Numbered from the stretch's first letter, positions 38,901 through 48,359 are shown. The stretch is DNA of 64,000 bases from Pseudanabaena sp. PCC 7367 (GCF_000317065.1 NC_019690.1:186001-250000), one strand, 5' to 3'. A program made the numbers and translations. Notes: generated by a model from the sequence alone, not told the origin.

Positions 38901-39535
38901 GCGGCAATATTAATATTTCCACACCAGTGCTGGTGGCCTTAGAACAAAGCAACATCAGCGCCAATGCCTTCCTGGGGATGGGCGGCAATATTGATATTGT
39001 TACTGCTGGCTTGTTCACCTCAACTAATAGTGAGATTAGCTCTAGTTCTCGCCTGGGGGTAGATGGAGTGGTGGAAGTGAATAGTCCCGACATTGACCCC
39101 AGTAGTGGCCTGGTGGAATTGGAAACTAAAGTGGTGGATTTTAGTAACCTGGTGGCGGTGGGTTGTGATGCCGATCGCGGTAATACCTTTGTGGTTACGG
39201 GTCGCGGCGGCTTACCAGCCACACCACGAGAAATCGTCAGAGCCGAGCCCAGTGTGATCGATTGGCGATCGCCCTTTAGTACGGCAAGCAGTACAACCAA
39301 TAATCAATCGCATTTACCTGATCCATCCCAATCAGTAAGTTCAGTAAGTTCAGTAAGTAAGGCCACTAATCCAACCCCTAGCACTAACCCACCCAGCGAA
39401 ATCACCAAAATAAACGAAGTGCAGGGCTGGCGCTTGGATCCAAATGGCCAGGTGATCTTAGTGGCAGATGCGACGAATTATGAAAGCCAGAGTAATCGGA
39501 TTTTGCCTAAGCGCGATTGTACTACTAAGCAATAA
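35987..39535 (+). CDS. Filamentous-haemagglutinin-type exoprotein (two-partner secretion TpsA-like)
   Basis: This 1182-residue exoprotein has a signal region with a hydrophobic stretch near 36-60. A TPS domain follows (about 90-210), with motifs GGAINGANLFHSFSEF and NANLFLLNPNGILFG. The body is a beta-helix of repeats such as GNAGNVTV and GNGGNI. A conserved C-terminal block VAVGCDADRGNTF and GRGGLPATPRE is found in cyanobacterial homologues. It would be exported through a TpsB outer-membrane pore, whose gene is not in the window. The role is adhesion or surface coating (inferred). The frame is intact. Confidence 0.92.
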   Translation: MADRQTNKIERQRLSSLSSAQFSKSQFKSRLRSLNCLSLALTTTGIGLGIYVGFSYLNYGAALIGFESKYLDLDLDTVALAQEIQIVPDRSLPQNSIVQPDGNTLNITGGAINGANLFHSFSEFSLNSGQTAHFQNDAAIANILTRVTGNNVSEIDGLIRANGNANLFLLNPNGILFGENARLDLGGSFVATSADAIEFADGNLFAAQDAELVPLLTMTAPVGLQFNGNDGVNGAIEVQGNGHNFTRESPIFAPVLGVGMLEDGLQVQPGQNLALIGNGINVNGGLLAAEGAHIELGSLSAGRVLFTPIAQGWEFNYESSANRRDLKFSDINLRDRAAVDGSGSLTSGIYIQAHNLNITDGSVVAIQNQGLMPGSDIRVNANGTVALSGTTTDTTIQSSITNTTLTPGASGAIAINAADLHVLEGARLVSRTFSSGRSGDIELNVNNDFRIIGFSPINPLVFSTVSSTTLSDGRAGDIRVNTQNLISRDAGVLSSATFDRGQGGDLTVVATDLISLAGAEPFTTTPSSIAATTFNSGNAGNVTVTAKNLVIEQGGRIDSSTTATGNAGSVEINVSEAVILSGDPTQPGEPGLIASASAIVSEGLQNAFNLPPVPTGNSGNVTVNTKLLQATNGGLVSVVSNGSGHPGTVRINSDHILLTNRGGILALTDQESGGNIEITTGDIDMFAAFINASSIGTGDGGNIRINATGNVTVADVDFLNVFNNVFVPFIFITPGSQNIAEVNGILTLTNSAGRSGDIDIQANQLTVRDGGLVVTGVFASSTAGNLTINANQLLNVDGGLVVAISAIGDGQGGDASITSPVIKLSQAGLITSITLGSGNAGNVIVQASEAIEITDTLLSGSPIPGFEVIPSSISSAATATSTGNGGSLVVITPQLTLSNQGVIAVNADNIGQAGNLLIQSDIISLDNSDITGNSISGQGGNVNLQVGDRLILRNASNISTTAGLDLTSSGNGGNINISTPVLVALEQSNISANAFLGMGGNIDIVTAGLFTSTNSEISSSSRLGVDGVVEVNSPDIDPSSGLVELETKVVDFSNLVAVGCDADRGNTFVVTGRGGLPATPREIVRAEPSVIDWRSPFSTASSTTNNQSHLPDPSQSVSSVSSVSKATNPTPSTNPPSEITKINEVQGWRLDPNGQVILVADATNYESQSNRILPKRDCTTKQ

Positions 39536-39542
39536 CTTCGAT

Positions 39543-39875
39543 ATGACGTACCAACAGCTAACCCCAATCTTAACAAAGCTCCGCCACTACACGGAAAACC
39601 TCTATGCCGATCGATTGGATCGATTGGATCGTTTGATTCTATTTGGTTCTCAAGCTAGGGGAGATGCAGAGCAAGACTCAGATATTGATATTTTAGTAGT
39701 CCTGAAAGATGAGGTTGACTCCTGGACAGAAATTAAGCGTACTGGTGATTTTATCTCTCAGTTGGGTCTGAAAAACAACATCTTGATTTGCAATATTTTT
39801 GTCTCTGCTCAGGAATATCTGGAGCAAAATACTGCCCTCTTACGGAATATCAAGCGAGAGGGCATGACTATTTAA
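39543..39875 (+). CDS. MNT-type minimal nucleotidyltransferase (orphan MntA-like)
   Basis: This 110-residue protein starts at ATG 39543 (MTYQQLTPI), 8 bases after the exoprotein stop; the longer frame would overlap that gene. It has the polymerase-beta fold signature FGSQARGDAEQDSDIDILVV with G-S and D-x-D. MntA proteins usually pair with a HEPN toxin and modify it with AMP. No HEPN gene is adjacent. Confidence 0.85.
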   Translation: MTYQQLTPILTKLRHYTENLYADRLDRLDRLILFGSQARGDAEQDSDIDILVVLKDEVDSWTEIKRTGDFISQLGLKNNILICNIFVSAQEYLEQNTALLRNIKREGMTI

Positions 39876-40014
39876 CCTAAGCTGCCTGATGCTTAGGAAA
39901 ATCAATATAACCCTTTGCCCCAGGGCTATACCAGGTTGGCAGATCCGAATGCTACTTTAATACTGCTTAATTTAGAACTCATTTGATGATTCATATTGTG
40001 TTGGTGCAGCAGCA

Positions 40015-41307
40015 ATGACTAATCAAAATCCTACTTCCATCCCAGCTAATCGTGCCAATCAGATTGAGACCTACTTTAATTTAGGTAACCAGGCTTACTA
40101 TAAAAACAAAAAAACCGAAGCCAAGCAATATTATCGCCAATGCCTCCAGCTCAAACCCGATTGGCTCAATGCGCTATATAACATCGGCGTAGTTTGCACG
40201 GAACTAGAACAATGGCCAGAGGCAACAAAATATTTAGGCCAGGTAATCGCCATCAAGCCCGATCATGCCCATGCCTATAACTATCTGGGCATCATTGCCC
40301 GGCGGCAGAATCAATTAATCGAGGCGGTGCTACAGTTCCAAACCGCGATCGCCATTAAGTATCAATTCCCCGACGCGCATTTTAATTTGGGGATGACCCT
40401 GCTGCAAATGGGTAGACTGATTGCGGGATTCGCTGAATCGGAATGGCGCTGGCAAACCGATCGCTTTACACCCCTGAATTGCCCTCAACCTCAGTGGCAA
40501 GGCGAAGACATTAGCCAGCAAAGTATTCTGGTGCATACGGAGCAGGGCGCAGGCGATGCGATTCAATTTATTCGCTATATGCCCCTGTTAATCCCCAGAT
40601 GCAAGCAGGTAATTCTTTGTTGCCCCGATCATCTGGTGGCCTTGTTCAAGCCGATCGCCGGGATTGCGCAGATCTATACGGCGGGGGCGATTCCTCTGTC
40701 TGAGTTTTCCACCTTTGCGCCGTTAATGAGCTTGCCCCATTTGTTAAGAACGACGCTAAACACAATTCCCAATCAGGTTCCCTATTTAGACATCGAACCA
40801 GATAGAAAGGAAAAGATGGCAGCACTTTTTAGTAAGTCTAATTCTAATCCCAAAGTTGGCATTGTCTGGGCGGGGAGCCCTACCCACACCGACGATCGCA
40901 ATCGTTCTTGTACCTTGCGTGATCTGCTGCCGATTCTGGAACTAGCGAATTTAAATTTCTATAGCCTGCAGAAAGGCCCCCAGGAAACCGAGTTAAACCA
41001 GTTACCTGATGCTGTGCAAATCAACGATTTAAGCCCCCATATTCACGATTATATGGATACGGCGGCAGCGATCGATCATTTAGACCTGGTGATCGGCGTG
41101 GATACCTCGGTGGTGCATCTGGCGGGGGCGTTGGGTAAGTCGGTATGGGTGATGCTTTCCCATTCCCCGGATTGGCGCTGGCTGCTGGATCGCTCTGACA
41201 CGCCCTGGTATCCAACGATGCGGCTGTTTCGGCAATCGCAACCAAGGCATTGGCAGGATGTGGTTGAGGCGATCGTTGAGAATTTAACCAGTATAATAGT
41301 GCAATAA
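40015..41307 (+). CDS. TPR-repeat protein with GT9-like glycosyltransferase domain
   Basis: The N-terminal ~125 residues contain TPR units (NLGNQAYYKNKKTEAKQYYR, ALYNIGVVCTELEQWPEA, AYNYLGIIARRQNQLIEA). The rest resembles a heptosyltransferase-like (GT9) fold with LVHTEQGAGDAIQFIRYMP, VGIVWAGSP and DLVIGVDTSVVHLAGALG. Such TPR-GT proteins glycosylate proteins or polysaccharides in cyanobacteria. The acceptor is unknown. It precedes a RelBE-like locus by 13 bases. Confidence 0.85.
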   Translation: MTNQNPTSIPANRANQIETYFNLGNQAYYKNKKTEAKQYYRQCLQLKPDWLNALYNIGVVCTELEQWPEATKYLGQVIAIKPDHAHAYNYLGIIARRQNQLIEAVLQFQTAIAIKYQFPDAHFNLGMTLLQMGRLIAGFAESEWRWQTDRFTPLNCPQPQWQGEDISQQSILVHTEQGAGDAIQFIRYMPLLIPRCKQVILCCPDHLVALFKPIAGIAQIYTAGAIPLSEFSTFAPLMSLPHLLRTTLNTIPNQVPYLDIEPDRKEKMAALFSKSNSNPKVGIVWAGSPTHTDDRNRSCTLRDLLPILELANLNFYSLQKGPQETELNQLPDAVQINDLSPHIHDYMDTAAAIDHLDLVIGVDTSVVHLAGALGKSVWVMLSHSPDWRWLLDRSDTPWYPTMRLFRQSQPRHWQDVVEAIVENLTSIIVQ

Positions 41308-41320
41308 TTTGGACTTTGCT

Positions 41321-41635
41321 ATGGCTACTCTCAATCAAAAGATTCAGCAACAACTTGATGCCTTACCCGGTGACCAGGTAAAGGCGGCTTTAAAACGTTG
41401 GCTAGATATTTCTGATGCTGATCTAACGGCACTGGAGCAAGCTTTATGGGAAGAACAGGAAGCGATCGCTGCTGTTGACACAATGATGGAATCCCAGAAA
41501 TTTATTCAAGAGTTTCCTATTCTGACTGAAGAACAAAAAATCCAACGCAGCCTAGAAGCACATGCAGACTATGAAAAAAATGGCGGGATTGCCAATGCTG
41601 AGATTGAAGCTTGGATCAGCAATCTCCCCAATTAG
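41321..41635 (+). CDS. Antitoxin-like protein of a RelE/ParE-type toxin-antitoxin pair
   Basis: This 104-residue protein starts at ATG 41321 (MATLNQKIQQQLDALPGDQ); TTG 41309 is unlikely. Helical, acidic, with a Met/Glu-rich C-terminal part. The family is not certain, but its position 9 bases before a RelE/ParE toxin identifies it as the antitoxin. Confidence 0.7.
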   Translation: MATLNQKIQQQLDALPGDQVKAALKRWLDISDADLTALEQALWEEQEAIAAVDTMMESQKFIQEFPILTEEQKIQRSLEAHADYEKNGGIANAEIEAWISNLPN

Positions 41636-41644
41636 AGTAATCTT

Positions 41645-41935
41645 ATGGCTAAGCTGATTTGGTCATTTCCAGCTAAAGCTGACCTTGATCGACACTACTA
41701 TTATTTAGCAGCGCATGAGCCCAGTGCTGCACGAAAAGCAATTAAAGCAATTAGTAAGGCTGCTAAACGACTTGCTAGTATGCCTTATCTGGGAGCCGTC
41801 CTTGAAGAAAAATCCAGTTTGCGAAAATGGCCAGTTTCTTTTGGGAAGTATGGCTATGTGATTCATTACACAGTGACCAATAATGCGGTTGTTATTGATG
41901 CTGTTTATCATGGCCGCGAGGAGCGATCGTATTAA
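41645..41935 (+). CDS. RelE/ParE-superfamily toxin
   Basis: A 96-residue toxin with the usual pattern: AKLIWSFPAKADLDRHYYYL at the start, GAVLEEKSSLRKWPVSF in the middle and a strand GYVIHYTVTNNAVVIDAVYHGREER at the end. ParE-type toxins poison gyrase; RelE-type ones cut mRNA. Which applies here cannot be told. Co-transcribed with the antitoxin just upstream. Confidence 0.85.
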   Translation: MAKLIWSFPAKADLDRHYYYLAAHEPSAARKAIKAISKAAKRLASMPYLGAVLEEKSSLRKWPVSFGKYGYVIHYTVTNNAVVIDAVYHGREERSY

Positions 41936-41957
41936 ATTGAAATCACGATCGCTATCT

Positions 41958-42479
41958 CTACAAGGCATGAGCGATCGACTCTAAAAACTTTTCAACCTGA
42001 GCAGGCGATCGCAGATGATAAACCCGCCTGGTCTTGGCCGCTTGCGCCACATAATCTCGATACTTCGGCGTTAACTTCCTATGGCATAACCACAGATTGC
42101 GATAACTGTTCAGCGAACTTTTGAGAATAGGGCTATGTTCCGGCCAGCCGGAAGGCGGCACAAAGAAGCCTGTGATCATTCGTTTGGTGACCCGCCAGAA
42201 ATGCAGCGGCAGGGGTAGATCCAGATAAACCAAAGTATCAGCCCGATCGAGCCGGAGCCAGAGCGTATCGATCGAACCAAACCCATCGATCACCCATTGC
42301 TCACTGGCTAAAATTTCCGCATGGGCTTGCTTATATTCTTGGCTGGAAACTGCCACGCCGCCTGGTTGATATTGCACCCTATCCAGAATATGCAGCGGTA
42401 GGTTAGTAATCGTGGCGATCTGCTGGCTCAGGGTTGATTTACCTGCTCCGGCATTGCCAAATACGGCTACTTTTTGCAT
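41958..42479 (-). CDS. P-loop kinase-like protein (FlaR / DNA topology modulation family)
   Basis: About 173 residues from ATG 42479 (MQKVAVFG). Walker A is FGNAGAGKSTLS; LPLHILDRVQY and VIDGFG follow as in the adenylate-kinase-like FlaR proteins. The enzyme activity is unknown. The longer frame from 42602 adds 41 residues without similarity. It is convergent with the RelE/ParE toxin. Confidence 0.8.
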   Translation of the reverse strand: MQKVAVFGNAGAGKSTLSQQIATITNLPLHILDRVQYQPGGVAVSSQEYKQAHAEILASEQWVIDGFGSIDTLWLRLDRADTLVYLDLPLPLHFWRVTKRMITGFFVPPSGWPEHSPILKSSLNSYRNLWLCHRKLTPKYRDYVAQAAKTRRVYHLRSPAQVEKFLESIAHAL

Positions 42480-42820
42480 GGTTTTTTTTGCTGTTAAATC
42501 ATCAATCATAGCTAATTTACTAGCGAAGCAATTAACTGATGATGCTCCGCCCAGGCCGACCAAACCTGCTGTGCCCACGATCGCTCTGAGCTTTCGCCAC
42601 AACTAGCCTTAAATAAATACTTTTATGAAGTTGTATCAATCCACTCTATGAGTGCTTTTTTTCTGATATATATATAGATATGGGTCTGTCTAAGCAATTT
42701 AGCGCATACTTGCTTGTTACTGCTAGGCTTACCCTTGATTGATTGGGGACGGAATCAATCGGTCAAGTAAAACTGAATAATACTGAGCTATTAAGATCCA
42801 GTTAAGACAGGGAACAAGAC

Positions 42821-43012
42821 ATGGCAACTCTAGATGCAAACCTACTAGTCGATCGCAATGAGCTTACCGAAAGCGATCAAAGTATTCTTAAAACGCTGAG
42901 AATCAATCGGCATGATGCAGAACCCACCGATCGCATTGAAGCTTCTGGTGCAGCAAAAACTAAAGTTCAACCAGCCAGAACCAAATATCTCTGGTGGCAA
43001 AGATTTGCTTAA
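42821..43012 (+). CDS. Small hypothetical protein
   Basis: A 63-residue frame from ATG 42821 with agggaa 8 bases upstream. It is hydrophilic with a basic C-terminus (PARTKYLWWQRFA). No family is recognised. It could be a real small protein. Confidence 0.4.
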   Translation: MATLDANLLVDRNELTESDQSILKTLRINRHDAEPTDRIEASGAAKTKVQPARTKYLWWQRFA

Positions 43013-44246
43013 ATCTCAATCCTAAATCTAGTAACCGAGATACCCTAATGCTCTGGCACTAAGCTAGCCCACAACTTGGTTAGCCATATTTTTTGTGCAG
43101 GTTATTGGGTAAACCTTTTCCGCCTTTTCAGCAATTAGAGCAACAATATTCCCCTAGGTTTTTTGAAGCCTAGACCAGATATTAGTTAACGATCGTCACT
43201 TCTTCTTGATCCGACCAGGATATCGAAGAGGTGATTTTTAATGCCCCTAGAACATAACACCTGGCCGATCGGCAAAGTATGCTAATCACCAATCAACCAA
43301 TCTAAGGCATCCTCACCCAAATTATGCGGATATAGGCTTGAGCAGATATTTAATTATGGCTAAAGACAAAAACTGGCGAGCCCCTCAGACTCACCAGCGA
43401 GGTCACTGTTCCCCGTTGGCTATATATGACGATCGGCTTAAGCCAAGGTTCCCACTGTTTCAAAAAAAATTTAAAACTTTTTTGCGATCGAGCTAAAACT
43501 CTTGCTATAGGTAGCTTTTAGCCAGAAAAATAAATTTACTAATCCCGATCGCTAACCTTTTTTGCTGCGGTGATTAGACTGCTAGTACTGTTAGCAAATA
43601 GTGAGCAATATAAACCGACTTGGATTAGGCTTGCATATTTGGATAAATACACTATAAATACACTCTAATCACTACTTGGATACTTAATTGACTCTAATCC
43701 GAGACTCTAATCCGATCGTAACCAGCTTGATTCGAGCCTGAGTAGAAATCCTGAGCTGAAGGAGCAATACTAAGCATTTAATAAACCTTTCGCCAACTCC
43801 TGAAGCCATCTCTATAAAAGGCTTTCATGCTGAGCTTGCCAGTTCATCCCCCCCTTGGGATAGATTGACTATTGATCAGATTTTAATATAGCTTAAACTT
43901 AAGTTATAGGCTCTAAGCTATAAGCATAGGTTATCATTAAGATAGGATAATCTGTTTCAAATTCTGGGGTTTTAGTCAGCTCTTGTGCAGCTAATGGGAT
44001 AAAGTTAAATCAATGTTAAATCTATTTTAAAAAAACTAATTAGCGACGGTTCAGCATTTGCGACGCTGCGATCGCTGGAACGAAACCTGATCTTCCAGCA
44101 CACGACGCACCGCGATGCAGATGTAATAGAGTGGCGGATTGACTTACTGTTCACCGGATGCGTGGAGCAACCCACCCAGGATTAGAAGCTAGCTATGCTT
44201 GCCTGCCGTCTTGAGCCCTAAGTTCTGATTAAGGAGGAATTACTAA
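43013..44246. other. Long upstream region of sbtAB
   Basis: A 1.2-kb stretch. The part to about 43990 is AT-rich and non-coding. An inverted repeat TTATAG-N8-CTATAA at 43904-43923 could be a LysR-type site, as CmpR/NdhR proteins control bicarbonate transport genes; this is a weak match. From about 44012 to 44181 the DNA is more GC-rich and reads as coding (see separate entry). Confidence 0.4.
44012..44181 (+). pseudogene. Coding-like remnant upstream of sbtA
   Basis: In one frame it reads without stop for about 55 codons to a TAG near 44182-44184. It contains LRSLERNLIFQHTTHRDADV and IEWRIDLLFTGC. No start codon or family is recognised. The GC content fits sbtAB rather than the AT-rich DNA before it, so it may be the 3' end of a gene co-transferred with sbtAB. 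Confidence 0.3.
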
Positions 44247-45254
44247 GTGGATTTTTTGTCCGATTTCTTTATACGCTTCGTGGCGAAGTTGCAGTCCCCG
44301 ACCCTCGGCTTTCTGATTGGTGGTATGTTTATTGCCGCCTTCAATAGCCGACTGCAAATTCCAGATGCAATTTATAAGTTCATCGTTTTCATGCTGCTCA
44401 TAAAAGTTGGCCTGAGCGGCGGTATTGCAATCCGCAACGCCAATCTGACGGAGATGCTGTTGCCCGCTGCGTTTGCTGTGGTAGTGGGAATCATTATTGT
44501 GTTCATTGGGCGCTACACATTGGCCAAGCTGCCGAACGTCAAACCCTTGGATGGCATTGCGACCGCCGGCTTGTTCGGTGCGGTGAGTGGCTCTACCCTC
44601 GCTGCCGCTCTGACCCTAATGGAAACGGAAGGTATTCAATACGAAGCCTGGGCCGCCGCCCTCTATCCTTTCATGGACATCCCAGCGCTCGTGACGGCGA
44701 TCGTCTTGGCTAGCATTTATGCCAGTAAGCAGAGCGGTACCGCAGGCAAGCGGGTCAGGATATGGCCGATCGTAAAGGACAGTCTCCAGGGAGCTGCCCT
44801 ATCGGCACTGCTGCTCGGCATCGCTCTAGGCCTGATAACCAAGCCGGAAAGCGTCTATGAGAGCTTCTACAATCCCCTCTTCCGTGGTCTGCTTTCGATC
44901 TTGATGCTGGTAATGGGTATGGAGGCCTGGGCCAGAATCAGCGAGCTGCGCAAGGTAGCCCAGTGGTACGCCCTATATGCCTTGGTGGCACCGTTGTTGC
45001 ATGGGTTTATTGCCTTCGGTTTCGGCGTGATTGCCCACTACACCACGGGATTCAGCTATGGCGGCGTTGTGATTCTTGCTGTGATCGCCGCCTCCAGTTC
45101 AGATATCTCAGGGCCGCCCACTTTGCGAGCTGGGATCCCGGCGGCCAATCCCTCCGCTTACGTGGGCTCGTCCACAGCGGTCGGTACGCCAATTGCACTT
45201 GCCTTGGGAATACCGCTCTACATGGGGCTTGCCCAGTCGTTGATGGGCGGCTGA
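44247..45254 (+). CDS. sbtA: Sodium-dependent bicarbonate transporter SbtA
   Basis: This 335-residue membrane protein belongs to the SbtA family of high-affinity Na+/HCO3- symporters of the cyanobacterial CO2-concentrating mechanism. The two inverted halves are visible, with conserved TAGLFGAVSGSTLAAALTLME and ILAVIAASSSDISGPPTLRAG. About ten membrane segments. It is about 40 residues shorter than the well-known Synechocystis protein; the cytosolic loop near 160-175 (ASKQSGTAGKRVR) is short. Start GTG 44247 is supported by aaggagg at 44231-44237. SbtB, its regulator, follows after 142 bases. Confidence 0.95.
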   Translation: MDFLSDFFIRFVAKLQSPTLGFLIGGMFIAAFNSRLQIPDAIYKFIVFMLLIKVGLSGGIAIRNANLTEMLLPAAFAVVVGIIIVFIGRYTLAKLPNVKPLDGIATAGLFGAVSGSTLAAALTLMETEGIQYEAWAAALYPFMDIPALVTAIVLASIYASKQSGTAGKRVRIWPIVKDSLQGAALSALLLGIALGLITKPESVYESFYNPLFRGLLSILMLVMGMEAWARISELRKVAQWYALYALVAPLLHGFIAFGFGVIAHYTTGFSYGGVVILAVIAASSSDISGPPTLRAGIPAANPSAYVGSSTAVGTPIALALGIPLYMGLAQSLMGG

Positions 45255-45363
45255 TCCCAGATGGGTCGTGGTCTGCCGGTGTTTTCTTGACCCGGCAACC
45301 AACGCGGCGGCTAAGTCGGCGCGATCGAGAACGGTGTTGCCGTTTTCCTAAGTTTCTATGTAG

Positions 45364-45714
<351 letters not shown>

Positions 45715-45743
45715 CTCAAAAGCCAGTCGATCAAACCCAAAAG

Positions 45744-45766
45744 CTGGGGTTATGCCCCGGTTTTTT
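45744..45766 (+). terminator. Rho-independent terminator after sbtB
   Basis: The stem ctgggg/ccccgg (45744-45749 and 45755-45760) with loop ttatg is followed by tttttt (45761-45766). It lies 30 bases after the sbtB stop and ends the sbtAB unit. Confidence 0.85.
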
Positions 45767-45997
45767 GGTGACCGTATTTCGAGCGATCGTAGGCTTGAGT
45801 GAATTTGAGCGGTGTAATCCAGATATAGTCAGGATGCTACCTATGACGATCGGCATCAATAGTCAGGGGGCGATCGCTTTATTGCTAGATCGTGCTACAA
45901 AAATAAGACGGCTTGCCCGATTCGATCCCTGTAACTGGGTTAAATTAATCGATCGGGTGATGCTATTTGATCCCTTCATCCTCCCATTGATTGTTAT

Positions 45998-46564
45998 ATG
46001 TCATCCTGTTTGATTCTGACTGAGCGCAATCGCTACTTTTCCTGTCATATTCAATTGCCCGACGAAGCAAAGCCAATCCCGGCGATCGCGGTGGCGGATT
46101 GTTTTTATGGCTATTTCAAGTTTGTGCGTACTGCCACTGAGGTCTTGAAACTAATTGGGCGACTGAGTTCGCGGCATAATCAACTGGCGATCACTAATTT
46201 GGCCACCGCCACTCAGGGATATGGCATTTGGGTGCTGGAACCCCAGGCGATCGACATGAGGCCAGAGCAAAGCCAGCTTCAACAGGCCAAAACCCAATTG
46301 GCTCCAGCCGCGTTTAAGTATTTCTCACTGGAGCAAGAGTGCCAGTTAATTGATATTCGGGTGCCGGATCTATATGAGACAATCCCGGCGATCGCTGATG
46401 GGGGTAAGTATTACAGCCTGTTTAAGATTGAAGAAGATGAGGTGGAAGTGTTGCTGTTGGCGGCCAAGCTGACTGGAAGGGGTGATGAGGTGGCGATCGC
46501 GCAACTGGAACAGGGCTATGCGGTATGTGTGCTGGAGCTGGAGGCTAATCCGGTTAGTTCTTAG
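45998..46564 (+). CDS. Hypothetical protein with two similar halves
   Basis: This 188-residue protein looks like a tandem duplication: LPDEAKPIPAIAVADCFYGYFKF in the first half corresponds to VPDLYETIPAIADGGKYYSLFK in the second, and each half ends in ...AITNLATATQGYGIWVLE or ...AIAQLEQGYAVCVLE. No known domain. A short hypothetical frame at 45765-46013 overlaps its start and is not supported. Confidence 0.65.
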   Translation: MSSCLILTERNRYFSCHIQLPDEAKPIPAIAVADCFYGYFKFVRTATEVLKLIGRLSSRHNQLAITNLATATQGYGIWVLEPQAIDMRPEQSQLQQAKTQLAPAAFKYFSLEQECQLIDIRVPDLYETIPAIADGGKYYSLFKIEEDEVEVLLLAAKLTGRGDEVAIAQLEQGYAVCVLELEANPVSS

Positions 46565-46930
46565 GTAATTTGGTTATCTTGCTAATATAGTAACGCAAAA
46601 TATTAGTATATTTAAGCCATTATTAGCCAAGATATTTGCGGGTGGCTGTTCATGAGCAACGGGAAATTTAATCCAGTCAAAGCAGTCCCACAGTGGCGAT
46701 CGTTTAACCTAAATGAGTTGATTTATGATCTTTCCGATTTGAATACACATAGAGCCAATTATTCTTACGCAAAACATCCAGCCACATCTACATTCGTTGT
46801 TACCTATAGCTGCCACTGTTTCTCTTTGCCTTGATTTTTAAACTTACAAGCTACTCTGACTAAATTAACTATGATCGTAAGATATAACTAGATAACTTAA
46901 GTTAAGAATGCAAGAGCTACAAGGTGAATT
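46565..46930. other. Intergenic stretch
   Basis: About 370 bases; a 60-codon frame at 46652-46834 has no similarity or binding site and is left out. AT-rich before the Uma2 gene. Confidence 0.35.
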
Positions 46931-47626
46931 ATGGCTGCTCCTGACCTGAGCAAACAGTCAATTCAAACGCTGCCTCTAGAAAATGGTGATCGGCTCTCTC
47001 GCAATGAGTTCGAACGTCGCTATAGTGCTATGCCTCACATCAAAAAAGCCGAGCTAGTTGCCGGAATAGTTTATATGGCCTCACCTCTGAGAATTGATCG
47101 CCATGGTTATCCGCATACCATCATCATGACCTGGCTGGGCACATATCAAATCGCTACACCAGGATTGATCGCCGGTGATAATGCAACGGTGCGATTGGAT
47201 CATGATAACGAGTTGCAGCCTGATGGTTTGCTGATGATTATCACTGACGGACAGGCCAGCATTAGCACCGATGGCTATGTGGAAGGAGCGCCAGAATTAA
47301 TCGTCGAAGTGGCGGCTAGCAGTGCTTCGATCGATCTGCATAACAAGCTAGAAATTTATCGCCACAATCGGGTGCAGGAATATTTAGTCTGGCGGGTGTA
47401 TGAAAAGGAATTTGATTGGTTCCGGTTGCAAAACGAGGCATATAAACAGATGCCAGCAGATGAGGCAGGAATTGTTCAATCCGAGGTGTTCCCTGGGCTG
47501 TGGTTGGCCAAAGAGGCTTTACTGAGTGGCAACTTTGCGAAGGTGCTGGAGGTATTGCAACAAGGGCTAGCAACATCGGTACATCAGGATTTTGTAGGCC
47601 AACTCCAACTAACTCAGACTCAGTAG
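46931..47626 (+). CDS. Uma2-family (DUF820) putative endonuclease
   Basis: A 231-residue Uma2 protein. The core contains KKAELVAGIVYMASPL, a region with LQPDGLLMI, and APELIVEVAASSASIDLHNK, giving the E...D...E-x-V and K positions of the PD-(D/E)XK fold. It has a C-terminal extension of about 40 residues. Function unknown; probably the end of the chromosomal segment before the capsid module. Confidence 0.85.
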   Translation: MAAPDLSKQSIQTLPLENGDRLSRNEFERRYSAMPHIKKAELVAGIVYMASPLRIDRHGYPHTIIMTWLGTYQIATPGLIAGDNATVRLDHDNELQPDGLLMIITDGQASISTDGYVEGAPELIVEVAASSASIDLHNKLEIYRHNRVQEYLVWRVYEKEFDWFRLQNEAYKQMPADEAGIVQSEVFPGLWLAKEALLSGNFAKVLEVLQQGLATSVHQDFVGQLQLTQTQ

Positions 47627-47638
47627 TCGGATTAATTA

Positions 47639-47749
47639 GTGGCAAAACTAAGCCAGGGTATAGAAGCCGATGAGAGTGAATTTGTGGTTTTTGACCCCGA
47701 AGAGATTATCACAGCAGAAAAGGATAAAAACACCATCGACGAATCATGA
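47639..47749 (+). CDS. Possible tiny acidic protein
   Basis: GTG 47639 to TGA 47749 would encode 36 residues, VAKLSQGIEADESEFVVF followed by an acidic tail. It begins 10 bases after the Uma2 stop and ends 7 bases before the convergent gp37-like gene. It is too short to judge and may be a remnant. Confidence 0.25.
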   Translation: MAKLSQGIEADESEFVVFDPEEIITAEKDKNTIDES

Positions 47750-47756
47750 AGGCTCT

Positions 47757-48203
47757 TTACAAACCAGTACAAACCAGCTTGAGTGCAAACATCTGGCTAT
47801 AGCTCCAGATCCCATGATCCAGTAACTTACGATCATTACGATCGCTCAAAAACCGTTCATCCACTTGCCGCATTCCCTCTACCAGATCCAGACTGTTTAA
47901 GCTGGCGGGGGCATAGTTCCAGAGCCGATCGCGCACTGCGGCCAGAATCGGGTAGGCTTGGGCATGGCTGCGCAGGTCTTTGAAGCGGGTAATAATTTCA
48001 AAGCTGAGGGTGGCAAGTTGATATTGATTTAAGCTCTGGGGCGATTCAAATTCGGTGCGGCGATAGCTGACTAATAATTGCGATCGCTGGATTGGCTGGT
48101 TTAGTTGCTCTTTTGTTAAAGTGCCCAGGCTGAGGTTATAGGTGGTTTGCACCGTGCTGAGGCGGGTGAGCAGATCGGTTTCGATCGCACTGAGGTCATA
48201 CAT
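47757..48203 (-). CDS. Mu gp37-like (DUF1834) phage protein
   Basis: A 148-residue protein resembling phage Mu gp37 (K, DUF1834), which lies between gp36 and the tail sheath gene in Mu-like phages. Matching features: MYDLSAIETDLLTRL start, helical-strand alternation with TLSFEIITRFKDLRSH and a C-terminal Y..M-type strand. In Mu it acts in tail or head-tail completion. It is the last gene of the capsid module here. Confidence 0.7.
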   Translation of the reverse strand: MYDLSAIETDLLTRLSTVQTTYNLSLGTLTKEQLNQPIQRSQLLVSYRRTEFESPQSLNQYQLATLSFEIITRFKDLRSHAQAYPILAAVRDRLWNYAPASLNSLDLVEGMRQVDERFLSDRNDRKLLDHGIWSYSQMFALKLVCTGL

Positions 48204-48233
48204 AATCTTTCGTTTATTGAGAGCTAATCGGGA

Positions 48234-48265
48234 TTGATACTAAATTGATACTAAATTGATACTAA
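48234..48265. repeat. 11-bp tandem repeat in the capsid module
   Basis: Three copies of ttgatactaaa, in the gap between the gp36-like and gp37-like genes. Confidence 0.6.
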
Positions 48266-48359
48266 TGGGGCGCTATGCAGCTATATTCAAGGGTTTTAAG
48301 TGCTAGATGGATTCAGTCATGAATATCAAAAAGAATGATGGTAAGAATTAATCGGTGAA

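Noticed and set aside
36209-39300. Several minus-strand frames inside the exoprotein gene
   Set aside because: Shadows of the repetitive beta-helix coding sequence.
43904-43923. CmpR/NdhR operator for sbtAB
   Set aside because: Inverted repeat TTATAG-N8-CTATAA only loosely fits and is more than 300 bases from sbtA; kept only as a note.
45765-46013. 82-codon frame after sbtB
   Set aside because: Begins inside the sbtB terminator T tract and overlaps the next gene; no recognisable sequence.
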